64,000 bases of DNA from Caballeronia sp. LZ062 (GTDB taxonomy: Bacteria; Pseudomonadota; Gammaproteobacteria; Burkholderiales; Burkholderiaceae): positions 806,001 to 870,000 of the forward strand of contig NZ_JARTWB010000001.1 in the NCBI RefSeq assembly GCF_031450785.1. The letters run 5' to 3'. Below the pieces are notes generated by a model. The model saw only the letters and a list, made by a program, of their open reading frames with translations, made no database searches and was not told the DNA's origin. The position numbers and the translations under genes are program-made. Numbering within the stretch: the stretch's first letter is position 1; each line of letters starts with the position of its first letter. Positions 8,499 through 17,395 of this stretch are shown piece by piece.

Positions 8499-10574
8499 AT
8501 GCCGATCACCGCCCCATCGCCCTGGCATCGCGGCGAAATCGCGATGCAAACCGCCGCCGGCGTCGCGGAGCGGATGCGCGACGTCGGTTCGCGCGTCGTG
8601 CGTTCGTTCATGCCGGAACAGCATCGGCAATTTTTCGCGCAGTTGCCGTTCATCGTCGCCGGAACGGTCGACGCCAACGGCGACGCCTGGGCCACGTTTC
8701 TCACCGGCCGCCCCGGTTTCGTGCGTTCGCCGGATGCGACGACGCTCTCCGTCGAGCGCACACGTGATCCGCTCGATCCCGCCGACGCCGGTCTCGCCGA
8801 CGGCGCGCCGGTCGGCTTGCTCGGCATCGAGCTGCACACGCGCCGCCGCAATCGCGCGAACGGCGTGATTCATCGCGACAACGCTGCTCACGGGCAAGCA
8901 TTCGAGGTGGCCGTCGAGCAGAGCTTCGGCAATTGTCCGCAGTACATCCAGTTGCGCGACTTCGCGTTCGTGCGCGACGCGTCGGCGCCCTCGCCGTCCG
9001 CGCCTGTCGCGCTCGACGTACAGTCGCCCCGTCTGCGCGCCATGATCGAGCGCGCCGATACGTTCTTCGTCGCGTCCTACTTCGACCGCGAGGACGGGCA
9101 TCGTCAGGTGGACGTGTCGCATCGCGGCGGCAAGGCCGGCTTCGTGCGCGTGTCCGACGACGGCGCCCTGACCATTCCCGACTTTGCGGGCAACCTGTTC
9201 TTCAACACGCTCGGCAACATTGCAGCGAACGGACGGGCGGGACTTGTGTTCGCGGACTTCGAAACCGGCGACGTCCTGCAACTGACCGGCGACGCGCAAG
9301 TCCTTCTCGACTCGCCCGAAACCGCCGCGTTCCAGGGCGCCGAACGCCTCTGGCGCTTCGTGCCGCGCCGCGTCGTGCTGCGCGAAGACGCGCTGCCGCT
9401 GCGCTGGACGTTTCGCCGCGAAGGCTGGTCGCCGAATTCGCTGATGACCGGCGACTGGAACGAAGCCGCGCAGCGCATGAAGGCGGCGGCGCTGGCGGAT
9501 GCGTGGCGGCCGTATCGCGTGAGCCGGATCGTCGATGAAAGCGACGTGATTCGCTCCTTTTGGCTCGAACCGGCGGACGGCGCGGGCATCGTGCCGCACG
9601 CGGCGGGCCAGCATTTGCCGGTGCGCGTCACGCTGCCGGGCGAAACGAAGCCGCTCGTGCGCACCTACACGCTCTCGGTCGGCCCGGCGGACGGCGTGGT
9701 TCGCATCAGCGTGAAGCGCGAAGGCCGGGCGTCGGCGCATCTGCACGACGCGCTGAAAGTGGGCGACATCATCGAAGCGCGTCAGCCGGCGGGCAGCTTC
9801 ACGATCGATCCGTTCGAAGCGCGCCCCGCCGTGATGCTGGCGGCGGGCGTCGGCATCACGCCGATGCTCGCGATGCTGCGTCACGTGGTCTATGAAGGAC
9901 TGCGCAAGCGGCGCGTGCGTCCGGTCTGGCTGATCGCGTCGGCGCGAACGCTCGCGAGCCGCGCGTTCGCCGCTGAGATCGACGCGCTCGCCAGAAGCGC
10001 GGAAGGCGCGGGCGGCGCAGTCAACGTGATACGCGTGCTGAGCGACCCGCGCGGCGCGCAATTGAAACGCGACTACGACGTGTCCGGCCGCATCGACATG
10101 GATCTGCTGACGAGCTTTTTGCCGTTCAACGACTACGACTTCTATCTGTGTGGCCCCGGCGCGTTCATGCAGACGCTTTACGACGGCCTGCGCGCATTGA
10201 ACATTGCCGATGCGCGCATTCACGCCGAAGCGTTCGGTCCCGCGTCGCTCGTTCGCCTGCCGGATCGCGGCGTCGAAATCAGGCCGATGCGCCCGCCCGC
10301 CACCGAAGCGGTGCCGGTGCGCTTCGTGAAGTCACAGCGCGACGCGCAATGGACGCCCGCGAGCGGCACGCTGCTGGAACTCGCCGAGGCGTGCGGCGTG
10401 GAGACGGAATCGAGCTGTCGCGGCGGCACGTGCGGGACGTGCAGAACGCGCATCGTGAGCGGCGCGGTGTCGTATTCGAGCGAGCCGGCGTTTCATGTCG
10501 ATGACGGCGAGGCGCTGATCTGCTGCGCGCGCCCGGCAGCGGACACCGAAGCGGCGCTGCAACTGGACCTCTAG
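8499..10574 (+). CDS. PNPOx-like / ferredoxin reductase / 2Fe-2S ferredoxin fusion protein
   Basis: 691 residues from the ATG at 8499 (ribosome binding site ggaga). Three modules are visible. Residues ~1-330 are pyridoxamine-phosphate-oxidase-like split-barrel sequence with the repeated pattern FLTGRPGFVR and VSHRGGKAGFVRVS. Residues ~345-590 are an FNR-type FAD/NAD(P) reductase with the FAD motif RTYTLS, the nucleotide motif AAGVGITPMLAMLRH and the C-terminal YLCGPGAFM. The last ~90 residues are a plant-type ferredoxin with cysteines in SSCRGGTCGTCRTRI and a fourth cysteine in LICCARP. Probably a soluble electron-transfer oxidoreductase using NAD(P)H, FAD and 2Fe-2S, coupled to a flavin-binding N-terminus. 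Substrate unknown. Similar fusions are annotated in other Burkholderiaceae. Confidence 0.88.
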   Translation: MPITAPSPWHRGEIAMQTAAGVAERMRDVGSRVVRSFMPEQHRQFFAQLPFIVAGTVDANGDAWATFLTGRPGFVRSPDATTLSVERTRDPLDPADAGLADGAPVGLLGIELHTRRRNRANGVIHRDNAAHGQAFEVAVEQSFGNCPQYIQLRDFAFVRDASAPSPSAPVALDVQSPRLRAMIERADTFFVASYFDREDGHRQVDVSHRGGKAGFVRVSDDGALTIPDFAGNLFFNTLGNIAANGRAGLVFADFETGDVLQLTGDAQVLLDSPETAAFQGAERLWRFVPRRVVLREDALPLRWTFRREGWSPNSLMTGDWNEAAQRMKAAALADAWRPYRVSRIVDESDVIRSFWLEPADGAGIVPHAAGQHLPVRVTLPGETKPLVRTYTLSVGPADGVVRISVKREGRASAHLHDALKVGDIIEARQPAGSFTIDPFEARPAVMLAAGVGITPMLAMLRHVVYEGLRKRRVRPVWLIASARTLASRAFAAEIDALARSAEGAGGAVNVIRVLSDPRGAQLKRDYDVSGRIDMDLLTSFLPFNDYDFYLCGPGAFMQTLYDGLRALNIADARIHAEAFGPASLVRLPDRGVEIRPMRPPATEAVPVRFVKSQRDAQWTPASGTLLELAEACGVETESSCRGGTCGTCRTRIVSGAVSYSSEPAFHVDDGEALICCARPAADTEAALQLDL

Positions 10575-10650
10575 ACAACGCGCGATTGCGGACCACTGCG
10601 GCATGCCCGAGAATGCACGGCAACTTACCCGCCCGCTTTTCGCATCCGAC

Positions 10651-11550
10651 ATGGACCGTTTTCAGGCAATGTCGACCTTCGTCACGGTGGTCGAAACCGG
10701 CGGCTTCGCCTCGGCCGCGCGCAAGCTCGACGTCTCGCCTTCGGTCGTGAGCCGCGTCGTGACCGAACTCGAAGAGCGGCTCGGCGTGCGCCTGCTCACC
10801 CGCACCACGCGCGTCGTGCGTCTCACGGACGCCGGCAGCGGCTTCTTCGAAGACTGCCGGCGCATTCTCGGCGAAGTGGACACCGCCGAACTCGCCGCGC
10901 GAGGCACGCACGCGGCGCCGCGCGGCGTGCTATCGCTCACCGCGCCGGTGCTTTTCGGCCGGCTGCACGTGACGCCTATCGTGCTCGACTATCTTTCGCG
11001 CTATCCCGAAGCCGATGCCAACTGCTGGTTCGTCGACCGCGTGGTGAATCTGGTCGACGAGGGCATCGACGTGGCCGTGCGCATCGCTCAACTGCCGGAT
11101 TCGTCGCTTCAGGCGATTCCCGTCGGGCGCGTGCGCCGCGTGCTGTGCGCGTCGCCCGCTTATCTCGCGAAGCACGGCACGCCCGCGCGCCCGGAAGACC
11201 TCGACGCCCACACGATCATCGCGTCCACGGGGTCGTCTTCGCCGCCCGAATGGCGTCTGCACGACGGCGAACGCACGGTGATCGTCCGCACGCGAGCGCG
11301 CCTCGTCACGACGACGAACGATTCCGCCATCGCCGCCGCGCTCGCGGACTTCGGTATCGCGCGGCTCATGTCGTATCAGGTCGCGCAGCATGTGAGCGAA
11401 GGCCGGCTCGTGATCGTGCTCGCCGAATTCGAGCCGCCGCCTCTGCCCATTCATCTCGTCCACCGCGAAGGCCGCCACGTCACGCAGAAAGTGCGCGCCT
11501 TTCTCGATCTCGCCGTGGCGACACTGCGCGCGGATGCATCGTTGCGCTAA
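10651..11550 (+). CDS. LysR family transcriptional regulator
   Basis: 299 residues from the ATG at 10651, chosen because LysR homologues begin at MDRFQAMSTF; an upstream in-frame ATG at 10603 would add 16 residues. The N-terminal winged helix shows SAARKLDVSPSVVSRVVTELEERLGVRLLTRTTR, followed by a periplasmic-binding-like effector domain of normal length. It lies 76 bp after, and on the same strand as, the PNPOx/FNR fusion. LysR proteins usually regulate divergent or adjacent genes, so the GST-oxidoreductase pair is a plausible target. Effector unknown. Confidence 0.88.
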   Translation: MDRFQAMSTFVTVVETGGFASAARKLDVSPSVVSRVVTELEERLGVRLLTRTTRVVRLTDAGSGFFEDCRRILGEVDTAELAARGTHAAPRGVLSLTAPVLFGRLHVTPIVLDYLSRYPEADANCWFVDRVVNLVDEGIDVAVRIAQLPDSSLQAIPVGRVRRVLCASPAYLAKHGTPARPEDLDAHTIIASTGSSSPPEWRLHDGERTVIVRTRARLVTTTNDSAIAAALADFGIARLMSYQVAQHVSEGRLVIVLAEFEPPPLPIHLVHREGRHVTQKVRAFLDLAVATLRADASLR

Positions 11551-11727
11551 ACGAACTAAACGGCGCGTGTGGCCGCTTCGTGAATCTTTGAGGATTCGAA
11601 CGCCCGTTAGCGCGCGAGCCGTGCAAAATGACGGCAAACCATGCAACATAGCCCTCTTCGGCGTATTTGCGCTTCACGTTCCGGCTCGACGAAACCGGCT
11701 CTTCCGAACCACAACGGCTCCCGCACC

Positions 11728-13203
11728 ATGACGAACCCGACCTCTCCCACGAACGAACGCCCGCTCGACATGATCATCTTCGGCGGCGGCGGAGACCTGG
11801 CGGCGCGCAAGCTGCTGCCCGCGCTGTACATGGCGCACTCGCACTGCAACCTGCCCGCCGAAACGCGTATTCTCGCCATCGGCCGCAAGGACTGGACGCG
11901 CGAAGATTATCTGAAGAACTTCATGGAGAAGCAGTCGCGCCCGTTCATCGACGAGAACGCTTTCGATGCCCAGTCGTGGGACAAATTTCTCGCGCTCTTC
12001 GACTACGTGCGCGTCGACGTGGAGAATCCCGACGACTTTCGCCGGCTCGCCGAAGCCACGCGCCAGAACGCGCAGCGCGTGTTCTATCTCTCGACGTCGC
12101 CGGAGCTTTTCACGACCATTTGCGACAACCTTTCTGCAGCCGGCATCGTGGACGACCAAGCGCGCGTCGTGCTCGAAAAGCCGCTCGGCCATGATCTCGC
12201 TTCCGCCCGCGCCATCAACGACGCGGTGGGCCAGCATTTCAAGGAAGAGCAGATCTACCGCATCGACCATTATCTCGGCAAGGAAACGGTGCAGAACCTG
12301 ATGGTCCTGCGCTTCGGCAATCCCATTTTCGGGCCGCTGTGGCAGGCGCCGTACATCAAGAGCGTGCAGATCACGGTGGCGGAAACCGTGGGCGTGGGCA
12401 GCCGCGCGGGCTTCTACGATCACACCGGCGCGCTGCGCGACATGGTGCAGAACCACTTGCTGCAACTGCTGTGCATCGTCGCGATGGAACCGCCCGTTTC
12501 GCTCGATCCTGACGCCGTGCGCGACGAAAAGCTGAAGGTGCTGAAATCGCTGCGCCCGATGAGCGTCGCCGACACCGCGCGCGACACCGTGCGCGGTCAA
12601 TACGCGGCGGGCGCGGTCGGCGGCGAGCCGGTCAAGGGTTATCTACAGGAAGACAACGTGCCGCCCGACAGCCGCGCGGAGACGTTCGTCGCGTTGCGCG
12701 CGCATATCAACAACTGGCGCTGGGCCAACGTGCCGTTCTTCCTGCGCACGGGCAAGCGCATGCAGACGCGGCGCTCGGAAATCGTCATCGATTTCGCGGA
12801 CCTGCCGTTTTCCATCATCCCGAGCGGGCCGCGCAATTACGGCAACCGTCTCATCATCACGCTTCAGCCGGAAGAGTCGATTCAGTTGCAGATGCTCGCG
12901 AAGGAACCGGGCAGCGGTATGCAGATGCTGCCCGTGAACCTGAATCTCGACCTTCAGCAAGCCATGACCCAGCGTCGCGCGGAAGCCTATGAGCGTTTGC
13001 TGATCGACGTGATTCGCGGACGCCTCACGCACTTCATGCGCCGCGACGAACTGGAAGCGGCGTGGGCGTGGGTCGAGCCGATTCTGAATGGCTGGAAGGA
13101 ACTCGGCGACAGGCCGCGCGGCTACACGGCGGGCACGTTCGGCCCGGCGGCCTCGTCCGCGTTGATGGCGCGGGAAAATCTGGCGTGGGCGGAAGAAGGT
13201 TGA
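11728..13203 (+). CDS. zwf: Glucose-6-phosphate 1-dehydrogenase
   Basis: 491 residues, the normal length, from the ATG at 11728. The NADP-binding segment is FGGGGDLAARKLLPALY, and the glucose-6-phosphate active site RIDHYLGKETVQN is intact, including the catalytic His and Lys. It oxidises glucose-6-phosphate to 6-phosphogluconolactone, feeding the Entner-Doudoroff and pentose phosphate routes. No pgl, edd or hexR is beside it, so this is probably a second, stand-alone paralogue on the secondary replicon. The coding region has an upstream in-frame extension to 11641 that lacks family similarity. Confidence 0.95.
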   Translation: MTNPTSPTNERPLDMIIFGGGGDLAARKLLPALYMAHSHCNLPAETRILAIGRKDWTREDYLKNFMEKQSRPFIDENAFDAQSWDKFLALFDYVRVDVENPDDFRRLAEATRQNAQRVFYLSTSPELFTTICDNLSAAGIVDDQARVVLEKPLGHDLASARAINDAVGQHFKEEQIYRIDHYLGKETVQNLMVLRFGNPIFGPLWQAPYIKSVQITVAETVGVGSRAGFYDHTGALRDMVQNHLLQLLCIVAMEPPVSLDPDAVRDEKLKVLKSLRPMSVADTARDTVRGQYAAGAVGGEPVKGYLQEDNVPPDSRAETFVALRAHINNWRWANVPFFLRTGKRMQTRRSEIVIDFADLPFSIIPSGPRNYGNRLIITLQPEESIQLQMLAKEPGSGMQMLPVNLNLDLQQAMTQRRAEAYERLLIDVIRGRLTHFMRRDELEAAWAWVEPILNGWKELGDRPRGYTAGTFGPAASSALMARENLAWAEEG

Positions 13204-13204
13204 T

Positions 13205-14497
13205 TCAGCGCATCGCGGGGCGCGCTGCGCGCCGCGATGCCAGCGCCTTGTCCGCGCCCATCACAGCCGCCAGCACGCCGATTCCGCAGAAAATGCCCGC
13301 GAGCCGAAGCGCCGCGGGCATGGGATCGGACGACCAGTGGTGATCCTGCACGAACACCATAATGAACGCGATGGTGAACTGCCGCCCCACGTAGCTCGCG
13401 CCCTGCGCGCCCGTCTGCACGTGACAGCCCATCCACACGCCCGCGCATAGCGCGAGCATGCACGCGATGTCGTTGTCGCCGATCAGCGGCAAAAGCGCGA
13501 GACTCACCGCGCCCGCGATCAGGCACCCGAGCACGCGCTGCACCATGCGCGCCGCGATAGGCCGGCGCGTCGGCTTGCCGAGCGCCGATGCGGGCAGGAT
13601 CAACACGGCGACCGCCGTGACCAGCGCCTGCGCGAATCCCGGCAGATTCCACGCATACGCGACTACCGCCAGTATCGCCACCGACCACGCCGCATGCCAT
13701 GCGAGGCGCTTGCGCATGGCGTTGGCAGCCTGCGTCGCCTGCATCGCGCCGAGAGCGTGCAGCGGGCCGGGCTGTATGACGGTGACGGTCGCGGTCTCGT
13801 GACTCGATCCATCGACGCGATCGGCCGTCGATGCGGCCCGCGCGTCCGGCATGAGCGCCGCGCCGCGCGACTTGCGATACCGCTGCGCCCCCGCGTGGAA
13901 GAGCGCGGAGACGCCCACGCACGCGAGCGTCCCGACGACGACCTCCGCCACGCGCAGCAACGCGAACGACGCCGTCGCCGAAGCCGACGCGAGCCGATGC
14001 GCATCGAACGTCACCATGAGCGCCGTCACCGCGCCCAACACCCACGCATAACCCGCGTCCGACACGAGCGCGCGATACACCGACACGCCCGCAATCAGCC
14101 CGAGCAGCGGCACGAAAAGCCACGGCGTGTCGCCGATGAGCGGCCCCGCGCTCGCGCCGAGCAATGCGCCCGCAACGGTGCCGAGCACGCGATGCACGCC
14201 GCGCTGCGCGCACGCCGAGAACTTCGACTGCATGACCGCGAAGCCGCTGATCGCCGCCCACCAGATGTGTTCGAGTCGAAAGGCGTACGCAAGCGCGACC
14301 GCCAGCGCCACGGACACCATCGCCTGAGTCGCGAACAGGGCGCGGGCGCGAGTCGGCCGGATGGCGCCGAGTTCGCGCGCGAGCGCGATCAATGCGTCGC
14401 GCACCAGTTCGGTGAGCGCGCTCAACGCAGCGGACGCGCCGCGCGACGATGACGTCGTAGAGGAAGAATGGTGAATCGTCGAATGATCGTGCGGCAT
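13205..14497 (-). CDS. FUSC family (fusaric acid resistance-like / aromatic acid exporter) inner-membrane protein
   Basis: 430 residues from the ATG at 14497. Two blocks of about five to six hydrophobic helices are separated by a cytoplasmic loop of ~80 residues (around residues 215-290), the FUSC/ArAE architecture. The segment HIWWAAISGFAVMQSKFSACAQRGVHRVLGTVAGALLG matches the family's first block (typical tandem WxxIS and Rx-GT-G). Proteins of this family export aromatic or other organic acids, usually with a membrane fusion partner, but none is adjacent. Convergent with zwf, with 1 bp between the stops. Confidence 0.85.
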   Translation of the reverse strand: MPHDHSTIHHSSSTTSSSRGASAALSALTELVRDALIALARELGAIRPTRARALFATQAMVSVALAVALAYAFRLEHIWWAAISGFAVMQSKFSACAQRGVHRVLGTVAGALLGASAGPLIGDTPWLFVPLLGLIAGVSVYRALVSDAGYAWVLGAVTALMVTFDAHRLASASATASFALLRVAEVVVGTLACVGVSALFHAGAQRYRKSRGAALMPDARAASTADRVDGSSHETATVTVIQPGPLHALGAMQATQAANAMRKRLAWHAAWSVAILAVVAYAWNLPGFAQALVTAVAVLILPASALGKPTRRPIAARMVQRVLGCLIAGAVSLALLPLIGDNDIACMLALCAGVWMGCHVQTGAQGASYVGRQFTIAFIMVFVQDHHWSSDPMPAALRLAGIFCGIGVLAAVMGADKALASRRAARPAMR

Positions 14498-14635
14498 CGT
14501 CGGCGGTAGCGAAGGTCTTGTCTGAGCGTAGACGCGGATCGGCGTGAGCGCAATGCATCCCGACAGCTTCCGGCAGCATCCGGATGCCGATGCTATGGTT
14601 GAGTCATCCAACCTGCGACACGACGAGGACATCTC

Positions 14636-15241
14636 ATGGCGAAAGTTCTGGTGCTCTACTACTCGATGTACGGCCACGTCGAGACCATGGCGCAAGCGGT
14701 CGCCGAAGGCGCAGGCGGCGTGCCGGGTGTCGAGGTCACGGTCAAGCGCGTGCCGGAAACCATTCCGGCGGATCAGGCCGCCGTGATCGGCGTGAAGCTG
14801 GATCAGCAGGCGCCGGTCGCGACCATCGACGAACTCGCGGACTACGACGCCATCATCTTCGGCACGCCCACGCGCTTCGGCAACATGGCCGGGCAGATGC
14901 GCACGTTCCTCGACCAGACGGGCGGCCTGTGGGTGAAAGGCGCGCTCGTCGGCAAGATCGGCAGCGTGTTCACGTCCACCGCTTCCCAGCATGGCGGGCA
15001 GGAAACCACCATCACGTCGTTTCACACGACGCTCCTGCATCACGGCATGGTCATCGCTGGGGTGCCTTACGCGTGCGCCGCGCTCACCAACATGGCCGAG
15101 ATTTCGGGCGGCACGCCGTACGGCGCGACGACCATCGTCGGGGCCGACGGCAAGCGTCAGGCGACGCAGAACGAGCTGGACATCGCGCGGTATCAGGGCA
15201 AGCACGTCGCCGAACTGGCGATGAGGATCGCGGGCAAGTGA
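14636..15241 (+). CDS. wrbA: NAD(P)H:quinone oxidoreductase, WrbA type
   Basis: 201 residues. The flavodoxin-like FMN site is seen in [13 protein letters not shown] near the N-terminus, with [23 protein letters not shown] and [12 protein letters not shown] further on, all typical of WrbA. It reduces quinones by two electrons and protects against redox cycling. Ribosome binding site gagga precedes the ATG. Divergent from the FUSC gene, so the two may respond to the same aromatic or quinone stress. Confidence 0.93.
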   Translation: MAKVLVLYYSMYGHVETMAQAVAEGAGGVPGVEVTVKRVPETIPADQAAVIGVKLDQQAPVATIDELADYDAIIFGTPTRFGNMAGQMRTFLDQTGGLWVKGALVGKIGSVFTSTASQHGGQETTITSFHTTLLHHGMVIAGVPYACAALTNMAEISGGTPYGATTIVGADGKRQATQNELDIARYQGKHVAELAMRIAGK

Positions 15242-15739
15242 GTCGCGCGACTGACAGGCGCGGGCGAATAGATGTGCCAGCTTCTGTCGGCTCTTTCGCG
15301 GCATTGACGATGCGAGCGGTCCGCGCGTGCCTTGCCGCAGGCCGTCTCACCGTGACGGGCACGCTCACCGCATGAGAAGCGCGTCGCGCCTTGACTGCGT
15401 CGTGCCGGCTACGTTCGCGCGCGGATTCGTTCTCACGCATAACAGCCGGATGTATCGCAAGACCATCGGAGCGATCGTTCGGCAAGCTAATCATTCCGCC
15501 GCCTTGCGCTCTAATAAGTTCCAACACGTGCCCTGCGCTCGCAGAGCACCGTCGCTATCGCTGGGCGGCGGAGTCAAGGGTACCGGCGATGTCCGCGGTC
15601 CCAGCGCCTCGCGCGCATTTCCTCATGCTTGCCGCGCATTCAGCCGATGGCGATTGCGTCAAAATCAACGACGCTTTACCGTTGCTCACGGGAAGTGATC
15701 CGTTCGTAGCGAAGACGGATGCCGACCAAACGCCACCGC

Positions 15740-15756
15740 TCCCGAAAATCCTCACC
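15740..15756 (-). repeat. Rep-iteron-like motif outside the origin (15.7-kb pair, copy 1)
   Basis: On the minus strand this reads GGTGAGGATTTTCGGGA, a full match to the origin iteron consensus. It is 45 bp upstream of the deaminase start codon. Confidence 0.75.
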
Positions 15757-15765
15757 GCAAACCGA

Positions 15766-15782
15766 TCCCGTAACTCCTCACC
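15766..15782 (-). repeat. Rep-iteron-like motif outside the origin (15.7-kb pair, copy 2)
   Basis: On the minus strand this reads GGTGAGGAGTTACGGGA, again a full consensus match. It is offset 26 bp from copy 1 in the same orientation and ends 18 bp before the deaminase ATG, so a bound protein would probably interfere with expression. Confidence 0.75.
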
Positions 15783-15800
15783 TTTGCGAAACTCGCCCCC

Positions 15801-16334
15801 ATGAGCCTGACCACCCCCGCCTCGCATCACGACGCACTGCCGCCTCAGGGCCTCACGCCCACGCGCGAGCAGATCATCCGGCATCTGCGGCACGCGAGCG
15901 CCGTCGCCGAGCGCGCGACGCTGCTCGGGCATCATCCGTTCGGCGCGATTCTCGTCGGCCCGGATCAGGAAAGCGTGCTGATGGAGCAAGGCAATGTCGA
16001 TACCGTGAATCACGCCGAGTCGGTTTTGGCGCGCGTCGCGGCGCTCAACTTCACGCCGGACTATTTGTGGGGCTGCACGCTTTATACATCGGTCGAGCCG
16101 TGCTGCATGTGCGCGGGAACGGCGTACTGGGCGAACATCGGTCGCGTGGTCTACGGGCTGACCGAAGCCCGGCTGCTCGAAGCCACCGGCAATCACGCCG
16201 AGAATCCGACGATGAGCGTGTCGTCACGCTATGTCTTCGACCATTGCCAGAAGCCGGTGGATCTCATCGGGCCAATCGCCGAAGTCGAGGACGAAGTGTT
16301 GCGCGTACAGCGGGCGTTCTGGTCCGCGCGATAA
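15801..16334 (+). CDS. Zinc-dependent nucleoside/nucleobase deaminase (CMP/dCMP deaminase superfamily)
   Basis: 177 residues. The two zinc motifs are present: HAE (catalytic glutamate) followed 40-45 residues later by PCCMCAG. The remaining pattern (YTSVEPCCMCAGTAYWANIGRVVYGL) is that of guanine/cytosine deaminase-like proteins. The probable reaction is hydrolytic deamination of a purine or pyrimidine base or nucleoside. No good ribosome binding site precedes the ATG, and two iteron-like repeats occupy its immediate upstream DNA. Convergent with the IclR gene. Confidence 0.87.
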   Translation: MSLTTPASHHDALPPQGLTPTREQIIRHLRHASAVAERATLLGHHPFGAILVGPDQESVLMEQGNVDTVNHAESVLARVAALNFTPDYLWGCTLYTSVEPCCMCAGTAYWANIGRVVYGLTEARLLEATGNHAENPTMSVSSRYVFDHCQKPVDLIGPIAEVEDEVLRVQRAFWSAR

Positions 16335-16354
16335 GCGTTGGGCCGCGTTGGAGG

Positions 16355-17125
16355 CTAAATCACATTCAACATGGCAAGCGCCGTCTCCTGCAACGGCTGC
16401 AACACGCGGGCAAGCGCAGCCTCGTTCGTTTCCTTCCCGATAGGCATGTTCACCGATAACGCCGCGACCACGTGCCCGTGCCGGTTCTTGATCGGCACGG
16501 CGACGCCGCGCACTCCCACCTGCAACTGCTGTTCGATGGACACATAGCCGTCTGCACGCGCCTGACGGATCTTGTCGTACAGTGCTTCCTTGTTCGTGAG
16601 GGTGAGCGGCGTGAAAGGCTTGAAGTCGGTCGCGTCGAGCCATTTGCGCACGGCGTCTTCGTCCGGCTTGTAGGCGAGCATCACGAGTCCGCCCGACATC
16701 AACGCCGCCGGCACGCGTGCGCCGAGCACGAAGCCGGTGGTCATCACGCGCGTGGAGCCGTTACGCGCGATGATCACGAGGTCCCATTCGTCGAGCACGC
16801 TCACGTAGACGGATTCATGGATCGACGCGCTCAAGTGCTGCAAGTAAGGCTGCACGATACGCGGCAGCCGCGCCGAATCGAAATACGACCAGCCGACGCG
16901 CAGCACACGCGGCGTCAGATTGAAGAGCTTGCCGTCGGTCTGCACGTAACCGAGATGCGCGAGCGTGAGCAGATACCGCCGCGCCGCCGTGCGCGTCATG
17001 CCGGTGCGCGTGGCCGCTTGCGTCGGCGTCATGCGCGCGTGCTGGTCGTCGAAGGCTTCCAGGATCGCGAGACCCTTCTCCAGCCCTGCGATCCAGTCGC
17101 GCTTGTCGAGTGCCGGTTTCGTCAT
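16355..17125 (-). CDS. IclR family transcriptional regulator
   Basis: 256 residues from the ATG at 17125, consistent with PcaR/PobR-length IclR proteins; an upstream start at 17161 lacks support. The N-terminal winged helix contains LEKGLAILEAFD and TPTQAATRTGMTRTAARRYLLTLAHLGYV, the start of the pattern seen in beta-ketoadipate regulators, and the C-terminal effector domain is of normal size. Divergent from the MFS transporter at 17396, with a 9-bp inverted repeat in the shared intergenic region, so it probably controls that transporter in response to an aromatic or organic acid. Confidence 0.9.
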   Translation of the reverse strand: MTKPALDKRDWIAGLEKGLAILEAFDDQHARMTPTQAATRTGMTRTAARRYLLTLAHLGYVQTDGKLFNLTPRVLRVGWSYFDSARLPRIVQPYLQHLSASIHESVYVSVLDEWDLVIIARNGSTRVMTTGFVLGARVPAALMSGGLVMLAYKPDEDAVRKWLDATDFKPFTPLTLTNKEALYDKIRQARADGYVSIEQQLQVGVRGVAVPIKNRHGHVVAALSVNMPIGKETNEAALARVLQPLQETALAMLNVI

Positions 17126-17167
17126 ATTCGGTTCGCGCCTTCTGCTAGTGCTAACCCCCAAAGCGGT

Positions 17168-17197
17168 CGATTATCGAACACCTGCGTGCGATAATCG
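17168..17197. promoter_or_regulatory. Inverted repeat, candidate IclR operator
   Basis: CGATTATCG (17168-17176) and CGATAATCG (17189-17197) are perfect reverse complements with centres 21 bp apart, two helical turns. The pair lies just upstream of the IclR gene and within the IclR-MFS divergent region. Confidence 0.6.
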
Positions 17198-17395
17198 CGC
17201 ACAATTTATCACAAATCGTTGCCCGCGCGTGGCTGCGCTCTTATGCTCGGATCACTTGTAAGGGACATGCTCGCGGGCCTGAATCGACTGCCTTTCGCGC
17301 GGCCACACCGTGGCGCGCATCGGCACGACGTAGACAAGAAGAAGTGAACAGGCGCAGCAGGACCACTCGATAAACCATCATTCGGAGACACTTCT

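Larger units (their letters stand above)
15242..15800. other. Intergenic region, 559 bp, carrying two iteron-like motifs
   Basis: No coding region on either strand looks real: the available open frames overlap the neighbouring gene's shadow and have Arg/Ser-rich, non-family sequences. The only structured element I see is the pair of inverted iteron-like 17-mers at its right end, immediately upstream of the deaminase gene. Confidence 0.6.

Noticed and set aside
15555..16196. Minus-strand frame of 213 codons overlapping the deaminase
   Set aside because: Composition of an antisense shadow; overlaps a gene with intact zinc motifs.
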